Assembly: GCA_030704615.1 (NCBI GenBank)
Contig: CM060733.1
Span: 41,540,001-41,604,000, forward strand
Reading direction: 5' to 3'
From: Takakia lepidozioides
Lineage: Eukaryota; Streptophyta; Takakiopsida; Takakiales; Takakiaceae
DNA: 64,000 nucleotides
Part shown: positions 44,191 to 54,519 of the stretch, piece after piece
Numbering within the stretch: position 1 is the first letter of the stretch
Layout of the letters: the number at the start of each line of letters is the position of its first letter
Made by a program: the position numbers and the translations under genes
Notes under the pieces: model-generated
Databases searched by the model: none
What the model was told of the DNA's origin: nothing
The model's input: only the letters and a program-made list of their open reading frames with translations

Positions 44191-44742
44191 CTAGGGGGGC
44201 GATTGTGGTATAGCTTTCTAGGATTGTGTGCTTAGATTGTGTGGTGGACATCGATGTATGTTGTGGCACGATGCTTAGGTGCACGACAGCTGTCATGGTT
44301 TTAGTCATGGTTATCTAGAATTACCTACTTCTAGTTAACTAGAACATTTTAGATATTTATATTTATATTTTGTGTGTTGGGACTTCATTTGGTCTCACAT
44401 GCCAAGTGAGGTGTCGAGCCTCACTTGGGACATGGGGATAGGTTTTCCCCTTGTGAGGATGGAGGAGGCTCATCTTCTTGTAGTTGAGCCTCCATGAGCC
44501 TCTCCCACCTCCATAGCTCTAGGTATTGAGAGGGAGTGTGGTGAGGGCTTTGTAGGGTGGATTCCTTTAGCAAAGGTGCCCTTGGCTTGACTTAGTTTAT
44601 GTGATTGAGTGGATTTATGAGTGGAGTGTTTCCATTGTGTGTTCATTTCCATTATCATTGTGGTATAGCTTTCTAGGATTGTGTGCTTAGATTGTGTGGT
44701 GGACAACGATATATGTTGTGGCACGATGCTTAGGTGCACGAC
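44191..44742 (+). repeat. Polypurine tract and composite 3' LTR region (X-Y-X')
   Basis: AGGGGGGCGAT at about 44195 looks like a polypurine tract. It is followed by block X (44207-44290, TTGTGGTATAGCTTTCTAGG to GCACGACAGC), block Y (44291-44657, matching the 5' repeat) and block X' (44658-44742, a second copy of X ending GCACGACA). X is absent from the 5' end. The order Y-internal-X-Y-X' is a circular permutation of XY-internal-XY, which is not normal LTR organisation. Confidence 0.75.
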
Positions 44743-44936
44743 AGCTCTGTCAGTGACAATGCCTCATCCAGCCCTATCATCTCACCCTTGCGGACCTCCT
44801 TAACCCGAGAAAAATCCCCAACCTCATCCATCATTGCTGCCTTGGCTGCCAACTCCCTCTGAATCTCAAGCACTTCCCACGTATGTCATGGATGTCTGCA
44901 CCCTGTGGTCCTCACCTGCTCGCCCCCACTCACTGC

Positions 44937-46226
44937 CTATACATTCTCGGTAGGCAATGAGATTGTCAAATAAAGGGTAGTGACGAAAGTTATCCGCATT
45001 CTACGCTGCTCAGCCATACCTAGGTTGACAATCCAGGTCAAGCAATTGAGATCCATTGCTTGCCCTAGCACCTGACGACGTGATGCCTCAGAAATAGATG
45101 GCACCGCTGTGGTACCAGTGGAAAAACCCATCGCCCGCTCGCGCTCGTCAACATTGGGCTCTAACTGCTGCAACTGGACATCCCACAAGAGACCAGGTCC
45201 ACCATTCCGGAAAGCATGATATCCTAGAAAGCTGAGCAGTGTAGGCAATGCTGCTCGTGGGTGACCCACTTTATTAACCACTGCCAAAGGTGACCGGTCA
45301 TCGTGTCTTACACTCTGAGACTGCCTCCCTAAGTCCAAAATGTTATCCACCGTGAGGTGCTGGCCGTTGCATCCCATCAAATGCACGCTTGAGTAGTGAA
45401 TGTGGCATCAAATTGGTCCATCACAGCAGTGGACGATGAGCCCGTCACCCCACTGCAGCTGCATCCAGCAACACTGCTGACCCAAGCCAAGACCGCACTT
45501 GATGCACACTGGCCATTACCTTGGCCCAAGAATCACCCATCAATGCCACATTATCTAAGATGTATGCTGGAGAGTCCATCTACTGAAGCTGTAAGTAGTG
45601 CAAGATCCTCAACATCTCCCAAAACAAGCGCGACCGTGAGTCTTGCAATCCATTGCCATGCCCGGCCGATGAATGTAATTGGTAGGGCCAACCTGCCACT
45701 ACTGAATGAATGGAGCCAACCCGCTTCAAATCCTACGCCCCTAGCAAAGAGATGTCTGCTGGTATCCACAAACTGCAGACACCGGCAACAACTCAAGGTA
45801 CTGCTGCACCAGTTGAGTAACATGGCGCAGTGAGACGCATCATGCAGTCTCATCCCTCTCCACATACAAGTAACGTTGTATTCGTACACCTGCTTGTAGC
45901 ACAACAGCCAAACCAGTGCTAATCCTGCCAAACAAGTCCATAAGGCAGATGCATTTTTTCGGGTACTGCCACACAATAGGTGTGGTGTCCAATGGTGACA
46001 ACTGAGGTGGTCCTAGTGCAATCACCGCACTCTCCTCCTCTTTTGACGGTACAAAGGCCTCTACCCAGGCTTGTTGCACCCGTCTATCAACAACATGCTG
46101 CAAATCTTTGCTTGTGCCATACAATGGAGTGTGAGCAACCATGGCAGACAACTCCGCCGTACTATGCATATCATCCTGTTCTGCTGAAGGTGGCACATCC
46201 TCTGTATGAGCATTTCCTTCTAGCAA
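44937..46226 (-). pseudogene. Methyltransferase domain of the older element, catalytically dead
   Basis: Minus 46226-45840 joins the protease tail to methyltransferase motif I in one frame: LSPLDTTPIVWQYPKKCICL then MDLFGRISTGLAVVLQAG and YVERDE. Motif IV at about 45700-45660 reads WPYQLHSSAGHGNG, so the catalytic Cys (PCQ) is Tyr and Gly is Leu. Motif VI at about 45580 reads YILDNVALMG, with Glu replaced by Asp. Motifs IX-X (45386-44937) are conserved: VDERERAMGFSTGTT and SRRQVLGQAMDLNCLTW. Frameshifts lie between. Compared with the intact copy at 39445, this one is clearly inactivated. Confidence 0.85.
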
Positions 46227-46728
46227 CTCTCCAGGCCATCACATAAAGTTGCATACGCCGACCATCCCTTGACTGCCATCCAGGCCTGTAAGATGCTGAC
46301 TCCCCCAAAAAATCCAGGGTGAAGCCCATGGGGTACAACACTTCCCCACCAACAAGGACATCGGAAGTGACCGCGTCTATCACAATGGCCTTGGCTCGCA
46401 TCACTGAGCCATCTGTAGGGTGATCCGATTGTAGTCTAATGGCCAACTCACGTCATGTTATGCCCCGAGCCTACTCTGATCATCCCAGAGATGTCTGTAT
46501 CTGAAAAGGACATAGCTCCATATCCGCCTCTATGAGCCCTAAACCTGCGATAGCTACTCTGCCTAGCATAAGTGGCTGAGCACCCGAGTCCAATAATACT
46601 CGTACTGGCCGACACCTCCTGTCCGTCGACCTACTCAAACAGAAAAAACCATCCTGGTTGTCAAACAAAACAACTCCAAGTGTCACCATGGTGTGTTTAA
46701 TGGCTGGCCTAGCTGGCAGCTCTGTCAA
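46171..46728 (-). pseudogene. Protease region of the older DNMT element
   Basis: The minus frame 46728-46480 has LPARPAIKHTMVTLGVVLFD and RPVRVLLDSGAQPLMLGRVA (active-site DSGA). Frame 46446-46171 continues with RLQSDHPTDGSVMRAKAIVI and YPMGFTLDFLGESASYRPGW. It aligns throughout with 38589-39410 and has one frame break between the two parts. Confidence 0.85.
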
Positions 46729-48597
46729 CCTGGCAGCTGCAACTTGCTAAGGCGCAGCCATGGCAGTCTTGACCCTCAAATCCAATGATCTCTCCAATAC
46801 AACACCTTCCACTAACTCCGCAGAAGAAGATCTTCCCACTCTCACAGAGTGTCACCGCCAGTCTGAACACTGCAGTTGGTCGTACCCCCGGCGTTGCAAT
46901 CATAGTGGCCAAGAACAATGGGGCCTGACATACAGATGTGGCCGCCCCCAGCAGCACACTGGCTGCACTAGCCTTGGCAGCAGGTATTGGTGCTACCCCG
47001 TGTGGCTCTCCCCAAGGGCACAATAACCTCTGCCTCGATATCCGTCGGGCGAGAACTAGGTGCCATGGATGGCGTCGATGTTGTCTCCGTCAATGTGAAT
47101 GATTGAGGCAGTCTGGCCTGACAGCTTGCCTCCCCACGCTGTGGATCTAACTCCACCTGATCTGCACCTCGTGGCTCATGAACTCGTGCTGCTCCTCGAG
47201 TCACAGCTGCAGCAGAATCCACCTATACAAGTGGTCCTCCGAGTACTGCCCTGCATATAAATCCCATGCCTCCCATGCCTGCCATGTCTTCTCCGTCAGG
47301 ATAACACTGCTGAGGAGGAATAGGAGGTGGACCCTCAGAAAGTCATAACACTGTGCCTCTCCATGTCCATACTTGCCACAATAGCCACATGTCAACTGTG
47401 CAGGTTGTGCTTGTACCGGCCTTTTGCCGCTCTTTAGGCAATCCTTCTTGACATAGGATCCTCCACATGTCCAATACACCACCAGGCTGGTTGCTGTTGG
47501 CCTACAAAAGAAGCTACTGGCCTCTGCACCTGAGGTCCCCTGTAAGCTCTATGGAGTTTGGGTTGGGCAACCTTGCCCCTCTGACCACGCTGTGGTATGG
47601 TATGTTGCGCTTATTGGTTGGTAGACACACCCCATGGCATGTCCTTGCCAAACCCAATGGTCACTACACGCTCCTCCACCATGTTAAGCTCAATCCGCTA
47701 GCCAGCAGAAACACATCTGCTAAGGTTGGTCGGGCCGCTTGTAACAGGGTTGCATCCCGCACCCTTGTTCTGAGCTCTTTGTCCAATATTCCATACCAGA
47801 ATTGGACTACCTAAGCTTCAGTGACCCCTTGGGTCACACTTATCAAGCACCTCATACGAGTGTAGGCCTCTCGTAAGCTATCACTGAACTTGTGCTGGAA
47901 GTCTTGAAAACTTCGCAGCTTCTCTGTCCGTACTTCTTGGTAGTTCCTCCGCAACTCTTGGAAGAACTCCACCATCGGGTTGAATCTAGGCACATGTGTT
48001 GTAGTCGTGGCAACAGGAGTGGTAGCACCTTTAGAACTAGTTCAACCTGCAAAAGTACCGACAACACTTGTTCCACTACTAGTGCTTGCCGTTGGAGTTG
48101 TTGGTGCTGATGCAGCTACTGGTCGCGTTGTGCCTTGAGTAATGGAGACGTAGTCAGGTGACCAATACATCCTCCACTCCTCAATCTCTGCTTCATGTCC
48201 TCGCCCGAACTCATGATAATTATCGTCCATAGGCGGGCCTTCCAAATGTTGGAATAGTCTCTTTCACGCCCTGAATGGGGTTGAACAGCTGTGGATTGCG
48301 CATCTACTGCAAATCACACTAGCTATCGAACTCCTGGATAAAGTCATCCAGCTCGATTGTGCCCATAGCTCTAGAGTACCTACGAGGCCCCTTGGTAGCT
48401 CCATACATCTCCTCCATGTCATCCCACAACAATGGCAAAGGAAACTGCACACCTATTGATGAAGCCTCCGAGTCTGTGTCAGACTTTACACTAGATGAAG
48501 GTGGGGGTGAAGGTGGTCTGAACCGAACCCCTCGCCTCGTGAACCCACTGATAGTACTGGTGTTAGTGTTGGCATGTCCTTCTGAACCCTCTGGCAA
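46709..48597 (-). pseudogene. gag of the older DNMT element
   Basis: Minus frames 48597-48319 (TRRGVRFRPPSPPPSSSVKS, LLWDDMEEMYGATKGPRRYS), 48245-48042 (PPMDDNYHEFGRGHEAEIEE), 47993-47811 (PMVEFFQELRRNYQEVRTEK), 47482-47201 (WTCGGSYVKKDCLKS and CGYCGKYGHGEAQC zinc knuckles) and 47222-46709 reproduce the younger gag in order. Several frameshifts and stops interrupt it. It keeps Gln (CAG) where the younger copy has its first stop. Confidence 0.8.
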
Positions 48598-49249
48598 TTC
48601 CGTGATGCCCGTTGTTATCCAAACCTGTCCACGTGATACTATAAGGCTCTATAGCGAGCTCTAACAGTGACACGGGTGGGCACATGTTGTGCTTAAAAGG
48701 TCATGTCCCAATGGCTAAAGGCACCTGCACCTGCATCCACCGCAAGAACTCATATGGTTGGCTGATCATCAACCCAGCCTCACCATAGAAGAAACACTGG
48801 TGGTCTTGCTAGTCATCACTCCAGCCTCACCACCGACAACATACTCTAGGATTAACCAGTGATAAAATCCGACCTAATCCCTATGAAAGCAAGCGCCCAC
48901 ACAAAACCAACATGGCGCACAGTCCAGCATGTAGATTTAGGGGGGATCCAAACACAAGAAATCAAAACATCAACACCCCCACATCAAAATCCCTCTGCAG
49001 TGCTGCTCCTGTAGAACATCCCAGCCTAAAAACCCCGGACTGACTGGCCTCCACCAAGAGAGGCTTTGGCAATTACAACCACAAGTAATGAAAATAGTAA
49101 AGAAAGGGAGGGGAAAAATAGAGGCCCGACCAAGCAAGATCTAATCCTGATCTATGCTATCAACTGCCAGACTTCTCTCAAAATGCCTCGCTCTTCATGA
49201 TGGTAAGGTGTAGGAGGTATATCTATGACCCAAAAACCTGCCAGTAACC
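48598..49249 (-). other. 5' leader of the older DNMT element and its flank
   Basis: Up to about 49060 this is the reverse complement of plus-strand 36130-36597, including CCAGCCTCACC phrases and a GATCCAAACACAAGAAATCA stretch. Beyond about 49060 I cannot follow the homology. No LTR was recognised at this end. Confidence 0.6.
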
Positions 49250-49834
49250 TTATTCCAAGCTACAGTAGCTCGCTCTAACCAGCCCTCCTCCTCTTTGCCA
49301 GGTAGAGACAAAACAATGCTCCCCTATCTCCTGCTTACTGAATACTAAAGAAAATAAAGGTAGGGTCTGACAGTCTCTCAACTCGAAAGCTTTGAGACGG
49401 TTGCGGGTGTCCTCATTGCGAATGACTGCATCTCCTTCAAGCAGAACAAACTGTTCATTGCTAATGAACCCCCGCTCGTGGTTGCCTCGTGAAGAGCGTG
49501 TCCGGCTGCAACTACGTCTGATTGCAAAAACTTGTGCAGCTCCTGCTCCAGTACAACACGGCCTTGAGGCTGAACATCTGGTCCCCGGGGCTGTTTTTGG
49601 CTGTGTTCTAAGCCTAGCTTCCACCCACTTTGATATTTCACCTACAGCTGCAAAATTGCTTTCTCCCACAGCACTCTGCCCGTTGCCTGACTCCCAGTAT
49701 GCCACAAGGTCATCCAATTGGCTTCCACTTAGCTCAGCACGTGTGCCTTGGGAAATAATTTTTTTTTCCCCAAGTGTTTGAAGACTCAACGAGGAGATGA
49801 GCCATTCAATGGCATCATCATCCCCTCCATCCAT
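49250..49834 (-). CDS. Unassigned 194-residue ORF
   Basis: The minus frame opens MDGGDDDAIEWLISSLSLQT and continues LDDLVAYWESGNGQSAVGES, then a Cys/Arg-rich middle and FVLLEGDAVIRNEDTRNRLK. The acidic start and mixed composition could be a real exon, but the Cys/Arg-rich middle looks like a frame slip. I do not recognise the family and the gene may be broken. Confidence 0.3.
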   Translation of the reverse strand: MDGGDDDAIEWLISSLSLQTLGEKKIISQGTRAELSGSQLDDLVAYWESGNGQSAVGESNFAAVGEISKWVEARLRTQPKTAPGTRCSASRPCCTGAGAAQVFAIRRSCSRTRSSRGNHERGFISNEQFVLLEGDAVIRNEDTRNRLKAFELRDCQTLPLFSLVFSKQEIGEHCFVSTWQRGGGLVRASYCSLE

Positions 49835-51212
49835 ACACTAATCCAAAACAGCGTCAGGTGTGTTACCAACACAAAGCTCACTGATCATCCATTCAGTTGA
49901 AGCAGTTTATTCAATAGGCCTCAAATAGATATGGGGAGGGTCTAATTTACATTAGAAAAAATCTATAGATTTTTGGCCAGGTCCAAAAAACTAAAACCTA
50001 GGTAGGTAGATTAGATAAGTATTAGATTAGGTAGGTAGGTAGATTTTCCCTTTCTGCAGGTCCCTGCGCAAGTTTGAAGCCAAACAGGCTTTGTACGCCA
50101 AAGGTATGGCCAAACAGGCTCTGTAAACATAATATTTGACCTTAAATGGTAACAAATACAAGGAATTTTTTTTTTTGCTTTCCTTTGGTTCCCTCTTCCT
50201 ACGTTTTATGCGATGCCCTGCAGGTTCCACGTACAGTCACCGTTCCCAGGTGCCATCGATTAATGCACCAACCAAATTGAATTCACCAAGGCAATGGTCT
50301 CCGCTGATGCAATACATCTGATGTCAGCCGCCTCTGTGAATGGATTGAAAGAGCCAGACATATGATTATCAAGGTCAGACATGAACCTGAATTGAGACCA
50401 CACTGCTACCCGTAAGCACTTACACGGCCCCAACAGGTCACCTCGCGATGAAGTAACAACACACTAGCTGCAACACATCCAATATAGGTTCATCATGTAC
50501 ACCTTGTAAGAAAACCCTCTTGGAAATCTGAATCCGTGGACCTGGTGCGTGTAGCAACTTCCAAACAGCCAGTCTTATACCACAGTCTCAAGTGAGCTGG
50601 TCGCCTCAGACTGTCATGCGTTGAAGAACTTGCAAATTGTGTCTAGCAGATTCGGCCTCCCAGTGACATCTCAACTCACAGTGGGCTATGGGCTTACCAC
50701 TGCAATCACGGGCAGGGCAATTTCCGGGTCTAGCCCACCAGCCAGAGCAAAGAAATAAACAAATCTCGGCCAGCCTTTAACTTGTATCATATGGGAGTTA
50801 TGCAAAACACCTCCCCTGGAAGTTTCGAAGCATTCCTGCAGCAGTTGTGCCTAGCATGCATCTGGATAATTTCAACTTGTTTGAGTTTCCATATTCTAAT
50901 TCCAACCCCAGCGCTTGCTTGTCAAAGCATGGAAGCAGATTGAAGGCTGAGGAGGAATGGAGCTGCAGACCCACATCTAATCGACGTACCTAGACAGCCC
51001 TAGCTTATTAATAGAGCCTCACCGTCACCATGGCCCCCCATCCTTCTTTGCCACCGTGGTGATGGTGCATGTCACTACAAGCAGGCTACAAGCACTCAAG
51101 TTTTCCCTGACATCATGGGAACTAGCGATTGACGAATCTGAACCATTCTGGATCCACAGGTACTTGCTTCGTGCCCTCATTTAAATCTTCAATCGCCTCA
51201 CTGGCTTTCAGC
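49835..51212. other. Non-genic stretch
   Basis: I see no conserved ORF. A short GTAGGTAG-type run (about 50000-50045) and a poly-T run (about 50166) are the only notable features. Confidence 0.4.
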
Positions 51213-52093
51213 TTAACCCCTAATGGACGAGGCGACCCGTTTCGGGTCGCCGTCAGGGTGGGCTACAGAATTCATCCACGATGTAACTTCGTCCCATGAC
51301 ATCAGATGAAAAAAAATTCTGAACGAAAGTTGTGCGCCTTGATGTTATGCACCCGCCTGTCTTTATGGCACCCTAAGATAATAAAATCCCTGCCGTCAGT
51401 GATTTTCTTAATGTGCAGGGGTACCCAAAATTGGGTGGTTCACGGCCCTCCAGCACCTTTGACCGAGTGACGTGGCAGGCTAAAGGGGTGAGGGGGCGAT
51501 CAAAAGCCGGCGATGGGTTTAGGCATGGGGCTGCATGTCCGCCCGTGCGGACACACCCAGGCACCCGAGATAATGATGATGACGGGCCCGGCAGGTGGCG
51601 GGAGCGGCTGGGTATCTTCTCGGGCACATTCTCCAGCCTTCCTTGCACCTTGCTTACGGGCATTTCTCTCGATTGTCGCTGCTTTATGTTTTTGCTGCGC
51701 TTGTTTTTGCTATCGTCGCATGCAGGTGATTTGCAGGGGGGTTTCTATGTGTGCTCATTATGAGCGTAGCTCGAGCTGCACAGCCACACATTTTCCATGC
51801 AGAAAACCAGCGGGAGCTGTTCCGTTTTGCGAGATATGGCCTTGGAACTTGATCTTCCTGCATTTTGTGCATTGACGATGCTGTCAGGGTTCAATTTGGA
51901 GGCGTTGCTGCTTGTACTATCTGCCGTCACAGATGCTAATGCGCGCTGATTTTGTGTGTGTTCATGTGTGCTGCATTTCTGTATCTTCATCTCGCCTGTT
52001 TTCTACATAGGCTTGCATTCATTGGGGTGAGTTGGGGTGATCTGTGTGGGGGTTAGGTAATGGATGGCACCTAAACGCAAAGCCTTGGATGCA

Positions 52094-52412
52094 GGTGAGC
52101 CACCACCAACTGGATGTTCTGAACTTGGCAGGCAGTCAGTATGAAGCCTATCGAGAAAATTATCAGACGAACAAGGTGGCCACAACCCCCATGTCAAGCT
52201 TCTTACAGTTTGTCAGGTCAAAATTGGAAATATTGGCACCAAGTATGAAGGAAAAGGGTCACATTCTGTGCACGGACTTGCCTAGTAAATATATTAGTAG
52301 GGACACGATTCAGAAATTGGAAGCCACAGGGAATCAGATAACAGAGCTCTTGAGGCTCGTGACTGATGCCACCTTGACGGATGCAGAGGTCCAGCTTTGG
52401 TTTGATTTGTAA
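52094..52412 (+). pseudogene. Possible SEN1-type helicase exon fragment inside the TTAA element
   Basis: After a GGATGCAG acceptor at 52093, the frame reads SQYEAYRENYQTNKVATTPM, SSFLQFVRSKLEILAPSMKE and TDLPSKYISRDTIQKLEATG, then a stop. The 'SFL.FVR.R...L.....C...L.THLP..YIS' pattern resembles a region of plant SEN1-like superfamily-1 helicases, from memory. No helicase motifs are present, so this would be one captured exon. Low certainty. Confidence 0.3.
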
Positions 52413-52906
52413 GGTAGGTAACTGTATTCTTCTGATGTTTTTAGATAGGATTTTTAGGTACCCTCAACTCACCTGAAGCTTGGAGTCCAAGTCCTTGTGA
52501 AAAGAAGGTTGTCCATGTATTGTGGCATCAGACCCAGACTTCAAGGGGAATTGGTTACTGACCTCCGCATAATACTTGAAGTTCAACCCAAATGGTTCTT
52601 TCCTGGTGATTTTCTGTGCTCTCTTGCAATGTATGTAGCTATCAGGATTAGATGCTTGGGATTTACTTCAAGGAACAGAGGGGTAGAGATTGCTGGTATG
52701 CACATATGCTACAGCGATAGAGGATTGAGCAAGCAGAGTAAGAAGGAAACAGGAAGGACTGGGAGACTAGGGGATGGAAGACCAAAACTGGCAAATCAAC
52801 TCATAATAAGAACAGTAATGGTACAGAGGGACATTACTGAGAGGTGACGACTGTGCAAGAGAAATGACAGACAAGCAGAGAGACCAAGAGCCAGATTCAC
52901 AAGTGG

Positions 52907-53131
52907 ATGTGCACTTGTGGATTGTTAAAAAAGCATACAATAGTTAAGATTTGTAGTGCTGTGTTGGATTGGACAGACATGGAGCCTCAAAGTCCCACAT
53001 TGGATGATCTATTCAAGAAGACTCGAACAAAATCGCATATTTATTATCTCCCTGTTACTGAACATGACATCGCAGAGAAGCTTTTGGCTAGGAGCCAGAC
53101 ACCCTTGGTGAAGCCGGCTCTCAAGGTTTAA
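52907..53131 (+). pseudogene. Acinus-type RSB motif fragment inside the TTAA element
   Basis: The frame ends with SPTLDDLFKKTRTKSHIYYL followed by PVTEHDIAEKLLAR. LDDLF.KT.....IY.LP.T is the RSB motif of Acinus, which binds RNPS1 and SAP18 in the ASAP/PSAP splicing complexes and lies near the Acinus C-terminus. The SAP and RRM domains of Acinus are not visible here, so this is either a captured last exon or a relic. A stop follows at 53131. Confidence 0.5.
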
Positions 53132-54519
53132 GTAGTGGATGTTTAGTTGGAATCTCAGAGAGCTTCCACATCAGCTCATTAGGATGTTTGCATGTAAGTT
53201 GTAGCTTCATCCTTGCATCAATCTATGTTGTCTTCTGGATTAGAGAAATATCATCATAGGAGATGTGAATAAGATTGCCTCTTAGTTGGATCGGAAGATA
53301 GACATTCGGAAGAGAGTTAGTCTGTTGCTTGGAGTGAGCCCTTACTGGCAGGGCGGTAACCAGGGAAGCTCTGGATTCCATTTTCAGAATGTAAGACAGT
53401 CTCTTTGCCAGATGTTGACCTCACTAACGGAGCCTGGGTCTGCACCCCAAAGATCTGCCAGTTCAGCAGCGTTGCTTGTAGGTGATGCTGCCATCACCCG
53501 TGACAACGCAGGGAATTTTGTTCTTCTTCGGGCTGTGTACTGAAGCTTCGAGAACGGCTGTGAAATGAGGAACAAGCTGCTGGTTTGTGTTGGTGGCAAT
53601 CTCCTGCAGCCCTCGTCTCTCACTACGACTCCACAGCGGATGTAGGTTACGGAAGGAAGCTGTGTGCCCACGCACGAATTTTCTCTTACCTCGACCTGTG
53701 GAGGAGCTGCTGCAGGAGCTTTGTCCGGAAAATGCCTCCCTTGTATTCTGCACTGACATCTCAGACGGTTGGCAGTTGGTTACTTGCAGATTCGCACGAT
53801 GAAAGAAAGGGCCTGCCTTCGCGTTCGTCGGGTGCTGCGTTTCGGGTGCCCGGCAATTCCCCATGAATCGATGACGTAGCCCGATTTTTTGGGCCGGAAT
53901 CCTCTGTCGGCTTAGGCATGAGTTCCCCGGAATTTGGATTCAAGTAGAAATAGGCCCATATGGAAATCTATGCATGTAGAGTGGTTAGAATGCTTCCAAA
54001 TTTTGTTATGGTGGTGAGTTTCCACACAAGGAACAATATGACCAGAGGAATTGACATTGTGATGAAAATTTGGACACATTTGAGGCAGATTTGGGGTCAA
54101 TTGTAATGGAGAGTATTTTTGACCCACCAATTTTCCCATACAAAGCAACCCTCATGTGGTTTTGGAATTAGGTTCTGGAATCTTGGCCCAAGGTGTTGTA
54201 CATGCCAGGCAATTAGAATCTGGGTATGCTGTATCAATGAAAAATCATTTTGCCAGGCCAATTGCTTGGTCAAACCATTTTTTCACTCCAAAACTAGAGC
54301 ACAATAAATATTTACAGCTTACATTTTTGTTATAATCTTCCTAATGACACTGTGAAATCACTTGAAAATCTCACAGTAGGTTCCTGAAGTAGGTAGGATT
54401 ACTTTCATACGGTTCATCCCCCTGGATGTTTGCCAAATGTCAGATATGCCCTCAAACATGAGGGCATGTTCAGTTTTGGCATGGGCCCACCAAAAACGGG
54501 CTAGTCCATTAGGGGTTAA

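Larger units (their letters stand above)
33671..44742 (+). mobile_element. Younger Ty3/Gypsy element encoding DNA methyltransferase and PHD finger
   Basis: The domain order is a 5' LTR-like repeat, a long leader with a hairpin array, gag (two zinc knuckles), protease, cytosine-5 DNA methyltransferase, RT, RNase H, integrase, PHD finger, a polypurine tract and a 3' LTR-like region. It sits inside the older minus-strand relative. The outer ends are TGTCATGG and GCACGACA, flanked by GCTC on both sides (33667-33670 and 44743-44746), i.e. a 4-bp target duplication. Gag contains four in-frame stops and RT/RNase H have frame changes, so this copy is not autonomous. The methyltransferase and integrase-PHD frames remain open. 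Confidence 0.9.
31742..49060 (-). mobile_element. Older Ty3/Gypsy element encoding a DNA methyltransferase, split by a younger copy
   Basis: The minus-strand element is in two halves. Right half (about 49060 to 44743): 5' leader, gag, protease, methyltransferase. Left half (33670 to 31742): linker, RT, start of RNase H. The linker at 33670-33460 (KVAVTEDNWEPD-type sequence) aligns with plus-strand 40800-40980 of the younger element, so the two halves were once continuous. The interruption is the plus-strand element 33671-44742. The left half is cut in RNase H (KYCSYEGDCL) at 31742, and integrase is missing. Confidence 0.85.
51213..54519. mobile_element. TTAA-flanked DNA transposon-like element with terminal inverted repeats
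   Basis: CCCCTAATGGAC (51217-51228) and its exact complement GTCCATTAGGGG (54504-54515) form 12-bp terminal inverted repeats. TTAA lies directly outside both (51213-51216 and 54516-54519). A TTAA target site with C-rich ends is the signature of piggyBac- or Kolobok-type transposons. Each end has a perfect 9-bp subterminal hairpin: GGCGACCCG/CGGGTCGCC (51231-51251) and ATGCCCTCA/TGAGGGCAT (54446-54467). I find no transposase, so the 3.3-kb unit is probably non-autonomous. It carries host-gene-like fragments. Confidence 0.65.

Noticed and set aside
45396-45833. Plus-strand 145-residue frame
   Set aside because: It lies antisense to the dead methyltransferase of the older element, whose motifs are clear on the minus strand.
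49392-49781. Plus-strand 129-residue frame opposite the ORF at 49250-49834
   Set aside because: It has no recognisable motif, and its composition is what the complement of the minus frame would give.
53286-53866. Overlapping frames on both strands inside the TTAA element
   Set aside because: I looked for a piggyBac-type transposase here and found no DDE-type motifs or cysteine-rich tail; the frames look random.
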